In this document: in pieces, positions 34,624 through 38,411 of the stretch
Layout: each line of letters begins with the position of its first letter
Position numbering within the stretch: the stretch's first letter is position 1
The notes under the pieces: generated by a model
Told to the model about the DNA's origin: nothing
The model's input: only the letters and a program-made list of their open reading frames with translations
The model's database searches: none
Virus record (IMG/VR): IMGVR_UViG_3300047552_000136
Span: 1-38,411 of that record
Strand: one strand, 5' to 3'
Origin: a virus
Length of the DNA stretch: 38,411 nt
Program-made: the position numbers and the translations under genes

Positions 34624-36052
34624 CCCATACCACACTTGTAGAAGAACCACGTGAGCCGTCAGTGCCCGCTAGGATTTCTTCAATAGTTGGTGTTCCTGCG
34701 CCCATGATACCTTGTTTACGGTAGTTAGCGCCTGGGATAGAACGGAATCGTTGATCCATTGTTTGATAATCTGGCACATTCAATCCAGTATGTTTTACAC
34801 CAAATAGGTGATGAATACCGTAGCGAAGTCCATCCCCGAGAGCATCCATATGAGCGAATTGTTGTTCATCATACTTGACTAACTTGATACGTGAGGCATC
34901 TTCGTAGTGAAAGTTATCTAATGCTTCTAGTAATAGTGACTCACTTGCCATTACCTTTAATCCGCCACGAGCAATAAAGGCGTTTGAACTATTATCAGTA
35001 TCTTTAACACGAGGATTGGCTTTATTGTTAGTAATCACAGTGAAACCATATTGTTCGAGAATAGTTCTATCAGTGATACCAAACTGAGAGGTAGTACTAC
35101 GGTTATTGTGAGCGCCACTAGCATCAATAACACTATAGATGTTACGTTGTGGATAGTCACGGCGTATCGCTTGAGCAATGCCTTCTGTCGAACAGTTAGG
35201 AATAGCGTATACAGATAGTACTTCAATAGTTCCATCAGGTTTGTATGGATTATTAACACGAGCTACAATAGCACACATTCTCTTTGAGTTAAAATCGTGA
35301 AATGAATATAAGTCGCCACCTTGGTCTGTAATCTCTTCTACACACATGGTACGATTCCAGCTCATGAAAAACTTGTCTTCTACCGATTCCCATACGCACA
35401 TATAGTCCTTAGCGAACTTTAGTGGTGATAGAATTTGTTTCTGTTGTTCAATGAACTTACGGTTGCCACTTCTCATCTGCTCATAAGTCATATGTCTAAC
35501 GATCCAGCTATCGGGCATCTGTAGGGCATTAGAATACAGCGAGAATAGGGCATTAGCGCCATTAGGTGTAGAGATAACAATCATACGACCTTGAGAGTCG
35601 TTGGAGCCCACTTTAGGTCGTAGTCGCACCGAAATCTCTTGTAAGACCTCTTCACTATATAGGGCAGCTTCATCAGCAATCCATACACCTGCGTTGATAC
35701 CACGTAAGTTTAAACCCTGTTCAGCACTCTTACAGCGAATGTAGTTGCCGGCTGGGAACTTGATGGTCATATCACTGTTGTTAATATCTTTCTCTTCAAT
35801 ATTAAAATACTGTTTACAACTATTTTTGAGAGCATCCCAGATAAGAGTTTTAATCATTTCTCGTGTTGGAGCAGAGTAGATAACATCTTTACCTTTATGG
35901 TAGCGCTCATCACTCGCAAAAATAGGTAACGCTATTGATGCTAAGAATGTTTTGCCACTACCAACTGGAACAATATCAATACAACTTTTATCAGTCGTAA
36001 GCCAATCCTGAAGTATTGTATTTTGCTCTCCAAATAAGTTAATGTTGATCAT
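34619..36052 (-). CDS. Terminase large subunit (477 aa)
   Basis: The packaging motor and headful or site-specific nuclease. The ATPase half has Walker A PVGSGKT (residues 29-35), Walker B with WIADEAA (D127, E128) and a coupling motif STPNG (161-165). The nuclease half has three acidic positions in the order expected for RNase H-like terminases: D253 (YSFHDFN), D310 (SVIDASG) and D403/D407 (HMDALGDGL). It starts MININLFGEQ at an ATGA overlap with the endonuclease upstream, which has no good ribosome site, so translation is probably coupled to it. Confidence 0.95.
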   Translation of the reverse strand: MININLFGEQNTILQDWLTTDKSCIDIVPVGSGKTFLASIALPIFASDERYHKGKDVIYSAPTREMIKTLIWDALKNSCKQYFNIEEKDINNSDMTIKFPAGNYIRCKSAEQGLNLRGINAGVWIADEAALYSEEVLQEISVRLRPKVGSNDSQGRMIVISTPNGANALFSLYSNALQMPDSWIVRHMTYEQMRSGNRKFIEQQKQILSPLKFAKDYMCVWESVEDKFFMSWNRTMCVEEITDQGGDLYSFHDFNSKRMCAIVARVNNPYKPDGTIEVLSVYAIPNCSTEGIAQAIRRDYPQRNIYSVIDASGAHNNRSTTSQFGITDRTILEQYGFTVITNNKANPRVKDTDNSSNAFIARGGLKVMASESLLLEALDNFHYEDASRIKLVKYDEQQFAHMDALGDGLRYGIHHLFGVKHTGLNVPDYQTMDQRFRSIPGANYRKQGIMGAGTPTIEEILAGTDGSRGSSTSVVWG

Positions 36053-36867
36053 TTCATTGTTGTTCTAATAACTCTTATGCCATATCTAATGATTTCATAA
36101 GTGAAGCCAACTGATGAAGTCATCTGAGGTGGCAAATTTCCAATAATATTAGATACTTTATTTGGCTTGATGATCGCATCCATCTCATTGATTGTGTTGG
36201 CAGATACCATACCAGAGCTTAGATAGATATCATAACGATACTTAGGTGGAATGACTTGAGCAGCACGCCAAGCTTTGATTTTTGCTATAACTTCTGGGCG
36301 TTTAGCTGGGTTAAGATCACCTTTTGCTCTAGCAGAGCGCTCAGCACTTTGTGATAGGGCAGCCTGTCTCATTTTTTCTCTAACATCATCTCGCTTAGCA
36401 GGGTTCTTATCACCAGCGAACATAATACTCATTGCTTTGGCGTGTTCTGGGCGTTTCTTACCATAGAATTGATGATTAACGCCTGATCTCTTTGCTATTT
36501 GCTCTTCTGTAAATTTTCTACCAGAGTTTGCTTTGCCAATTTTATCTTTTGTTTTCTTTGGCATTTCTACACCTTGAGTAGACATTTTGATATGACCATT
36601 AGTTTGATTAAATGATCTTGGGTCAGACTTAGCATCAAAGAGTTCTAAGATTTCTACTTCCAGTTGGCGCATTGTTTTAGGCTCTCCTACTTCAATAAGT
36701 TCTCTTACCCATTCTTCTGGGTTAGCTAATATCATTGGCTTAACTATTTTACTAGAACAGATATAACCGTCTTCTGGATGACATCCTTTCTTAGTTCGTG
36801 AACCAACATACCACATTAGGGTAGGTAAGTGAGTCCATTTATAAACAAACGCTTTTGTTTCTGTCAT
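36049..36867 (-). CDS. GIY-YIG homing endonuclease with NUMOD3 repeats (272 aa)
   Basis: The N-terminus FVYKWTHLPTLMWYVGSRTK supplies VYKW and WYVG as the GIY-YIG signature, with a likely catalytic glutamate in QLEVEILELF. Residues about 105-200 are NUMOD3-like repeats (HQFYGKKRPEHAKAMS, GDKNPAKRDDVREKMR, GDLNPAKRPEVIAKIK), as in T4 Seg enzymes. It lies between small and large terminase and overlaps both with ATGA. Its start uses a GGAAAG site at the end of the small terminase, so it likely entered at the start of terL. Confidence 0.88.
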   Translation of the reverse strand: MTETKAFVYKWTHLPTLMWYVGSRTKKGCHPEDGYICSSKIVKPMILANPEEWVRELIEVGEPKTMRQLEVEILELFDAKSDPRSFNQTNGHIKMSTQGVEMPKKTKDKIGKANSGRKFTEEQIAKRSGVNHQFYGKKRPEHAKAMSIMFAGDKNPAKRDDVREKMRQAALSQSAERSARAKGDLNPAKRPEVIAKIKAWRAAQVIPPKYRYDIYLSSGMVSANTINEMDAIIKPNKVSNIIGNLPPQMTSSVGFTYEIIRYGIRVIRTTMK

Positions 36868-37262
36868 TGATTGTCTTTCCAGTCTGGTAATTGAGCGGAT
36901 ACAAAGTTAAATGAAGCCTGTAGTTTTTCACCGCCAGTAGTCACATCAAGCTCCTGAACATCTTTCCAGATATACTTAGCTACCATTGTATCATATTTGT
37001 GCTTCATTGTCAATGCTTCAATGATGGCTTGTGGGTCACCAACGGCACCAGCTGTTGATAGAAGAGCATTAGCGGCAGCGAAGTTGTTTAGAATATCATC
37101 TACATACTCTACGCCAAAGCGCTTCTTATACTTTTCTAAGAAGTCTTGGGCAGTAACTTTATTTGTAGAACCCTTAGGTCTACCTGCTCCTGGTCTTGCT
37201 CCACCTTTTGTAGACGGTTTTTTTGATTTTTGGGTTGATTGTTTTTCAATAGCCTTGGTCAT
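36864..37262 (-). CDS. Terminase small subunit (132 aa)
   Basis: The N-terminus contains TKGGARPGAGRPKGSTNK, a basic Gly-Arg segment typical of small terminase and related phage DNA-binding proteins. The region from QDFLEKYKKRFGVEYVDDIL is helical and could form the oligomer. It sits upstream of terL as in most tailed phages, with a GIY-YIG gene inserted between. It recognises the packaging site. The start ATG 37262 lies inside the end of the HNH gene (17-base overlap). Confidence 0.8.
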   Translation of the reverse strand: MTKAIEKQSTQKSKKPSTKGGARPGAGRPKGSTNKVTAQDFLEKYKKRFGVEYVDDILNNFAAANALLSTAGAVGDPQAIIEALTMKHKYDTMVAKYIWKDVQELDVTTGGEKLQASFNFVSAQLPDWKDNQ

Positions 37263-37524
37263 TGTATAACCTTTCTAATGTTTGTTGTTCTAACTTCACT
37301 TGGGCAAGGCGGAAGTTAATATAGTCTCGTTGTGACTTTTTGCCCTTTTGTCTATTACAGCGCCGACAGGCGAGTAGAAGATTGGGTCGCTCATCATTAC
37401 CACCAGCACATTGTGGATGGATATGGTCTATTTGGCGAGTTTGCTTAGTGAGCTTTGCGCCGCAGTAACCACAGGTCTTAGACTCCTTATACATCTGCTG
37501 CCTTAGTAACGCTGCTATTGCCAT
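37246..37524 (-). CDS. HNH endonuclease (92 aa)
   Basis: A compact HNH nuclease with CGYCGAKL and CRRCNRQKG as the two CxxC pairs that bind zinc, and RQIDHIHPQCAGGNDERPN for the D-H and N catalytic positions. HNH genes directly upstream of terminase are common in tailed phages and take part in genome packaging cuts in HK97-like phages. It could also be a homing enzyme, but its place beside terS favours packaging. The start overlaps the upstream 69-residue ORF. Confidence 0.9.
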   Translation of the reverse strand: MAIAALLRQQMYKESKTCGYCGAKLTKQTRQIDHIHPQCAGGNDERPNLLLACRRCNRQKGKKSQRDYINFRLAQVKLEQQTLERLYNDQGY

Positions 37525-37733
37525 TACAGCAATCCTTCGCTGATCTCAGTCTTTACGCCGAGCACAATAGCATTTAGTAGGCCAATATGGTCTTCATACT
37601 TAGAGGAGAGTAACTCTCTACCAGCTGGCGAATGGCGGTCAAAGAATCTGACACATAGATACCAATCAGCGAAGTCTAAGTTGCCAGCATATATTCTGGC
37701 TACTAGTTTGGACATTAAACTTGATGTTGTCAT
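37524..37733 (-). CDS. Hypothetical protein (69 aa)
   Basis: A small ORF (MTTSSLMSKLVARIYAGNLD) in tight ATGA overlap with the holin and one-base overlap with the HNH gene. The sequence LCVRFFDRHSPAGRELLSSK is distinctive, but no family is recognised. Its place in the lysis and packaging block is the only functional hint. Confidence 0.6.
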   Translation of the reverse strand: MTTSSLMSKLVARIYAGNLDFADWYLCVRFFDRHSPAGRELLSSKYEDHIGLLNAIVLGVKTEISEGLL

Positions 37734-38215
37734 TGCTTACCTGCTATCTTTTCTTGTGAGCGACCGTATGCTGCTAAGCCAAGTACAGCGCCCATACTTA
37801 TATGATACAATCCAGCACCTTGTAGTGTGAGTGGTTGCCATTGTGAAGTGACTGTACCGTGACTCAATGCTTGTAACAAACTCCATAGGATAGGGAATAT
37901 AACGAAGTCACAAGTACAAGTCAGCATATAGATTACGCCCATCATTGGACGCCATTTTGAATTGATAAAGTCACCAAACTTATCGTCAGTAGCTAACAAC
38001 ACTGTAGCTTGCCCTTGAGTCATACTACCACCACCATCTTTAATAAGATCAGCCTGTACTTCTGCTTGTGTTGTTACTCTAGCAACTGCTGGCGCAGCTC
38101 CGAATTGACTTCCAGCTGGGATATCAGTAACACTCTTATCAGCAGCTAATTTTGCCCATGTCTCATCACATTTAGCAATAGGTTGAACTTCGTCAGTTTT
38201 AGTAGGTAGTATCAT
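37730..38215 (-). CDS. Holin, three-TM GTA-like family (161 aa)
   Basis: The C-terminal half has two clear membrane spans: MMGVIYMLTCTCDFVIFPIL (residues about 91-110) and GLYHISMGAVLGLAAYGRSQ (about 132-151). LLQAL between them and WQPLTLQGA near the second span fit the pattern of the GTA holin family, in which three spans are usual. The N-terminal 75 residues are soluble and unusually long. Placed in the lysis and packaging block with the GH19 endolysin 5 kb away, it probably forms the pore that releases that enzyme. The start overlaps the upstream stop as ATGA. Confidence 0.78.
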   Translation of the reverse strand: MILPTKTDEVQPIAKCDETWAKLAADKSVTDIPAGSQFGAAPAVARVTTQAEVQADLIKDGGGSMTQGQATVLLATDDKFGDFINSKWRPMMGVIYMLTCTCDFVIFPILWSLLQALSHGTVTSQWQPLTLQGAGLYHISMGAVLGLAAYGRSQEKIAGKQ

Positions 38216-38411
38216 CGTTGTTTCTTAAATAAATCTTTGGAGATAGTATTGATTAGTTGCTGGCGCTTTTTGAGATAATGATACACAACAGTATCAACAA
38301 GTTTCTCATGTGGCTCAATACCTTCTGCTTCTATCAACATCTCTGCCATCTCGTAAGCATCAGCTAGCAGCGTATGTGGCATTTGAGAACCTTCTGCTGC
38401 CTCAAGTTCTA
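38212..38411 (-). CDS. Unknown protein, C-terminal 66 residues (partial)
   Basis: An open frame enters from the right edge and ends at TGA 38212-38214, overlapping the holin start. It ends LVDTVVYHYLKKRQQLINTI then SKDLFKKQR, a helical and basic tail. A possible internal start is at an ATG in GSQMPHTLLADAYEM, but the frame is open to the window edge. No family was recognised. Confidence 0.6.
   Translation of the reverse strand, partial: ELEAAEGSQMPHTLLADAYEMAEMLIEAEGIEPHEKLVDTVVYHYLKKRQQLINTISKDLFKKQR

Noticed and set aside
1-38411. tRNA genes, CRISPR arrays, insertion sequences, integrase or attachment sites
   Set aside because: No cloverleaf, regularly spaced repeats, transposase or recombinase was recognised on either strand. 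The regular repeats in the fibres are protein-coding.

Overview
The window is the structural and packaging half of a tailed double-stranded DNA phage (Caudoviricetes), or a prophage or metagenomic contig of one. It runs off both ends of a gene. A lambda-type long-tail module (major tail protein, G/GT frameshift chaperone, 959-residue tape measure, J-like tip protein) suggests siphovirus morphology. A GH19 endolysin and a two-to-three-span holin suggest a Gram-negative host. The A+T-rich sequence and the fibre repeats rich in Gly, Asn and Thr resemble phages from marine and freshwater viromes. No host gene, integrase, tRNA or rRNA is visible, so the host cannot be named.

Nearly everything is on the minus strand, so the genes read right to left. 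From the right: a truncated unknown gene, holin, a small unknown ORF, HNH nuclease, small terminase, a GIY-YIG endonuclease, large terminase, portal, GH19 endolysin and scaffold (38411 to 31422). An inverted plus-strand block follows (about 30600-31420), holding a possible 47-residue ORF and a GIY-YIG endonuclease with its own promoter and terminator. Next come the major capsid protein, a neck protein with an EF-hand loop, a tail completion protein, the major tail protein with a strong terminator, a small ORF and a third GIY-YIG endonuclease. Then come the G/GT chaperones, an HK97 gp10-like protein, tape measure, two distal tail proteins, a GNAT-like protein and a 2226-residue tail-tip protein (30475 to 14896). 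The left 14.7 kb is a fibre region of two cassettes. Each starts with a small paralogous adaptor-like protein, and together they encode five long repetitive fibres plus one protein that may be a beta-propeller.

Minus-strand genes are packed with ATGA or TAATG overlaps, which suggests translational coupling. Terminase and portal package DNA into the scaffold-assembled capsid, the neck and tail genes build the long tail, and holin plus endolysin lyse the cell. Four nuclease genes (three GIY-YIG, one HNH) sit at junctions between conserved structural genes, the usual target of free-standing homing endonucleases.

The oddest place is the capsid gene's 5' end. Its frame stays open and protein-like for 48 codons above the first usable start (GTG) but has no ATG, GTG or TTG there, and the inverted plus-strand block abuts it. 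A 22-base motif from that block, followed by a sigma70-like promoter of the same architecture, recurs between the scaffold and endolysin genes with no endonuclease attached.
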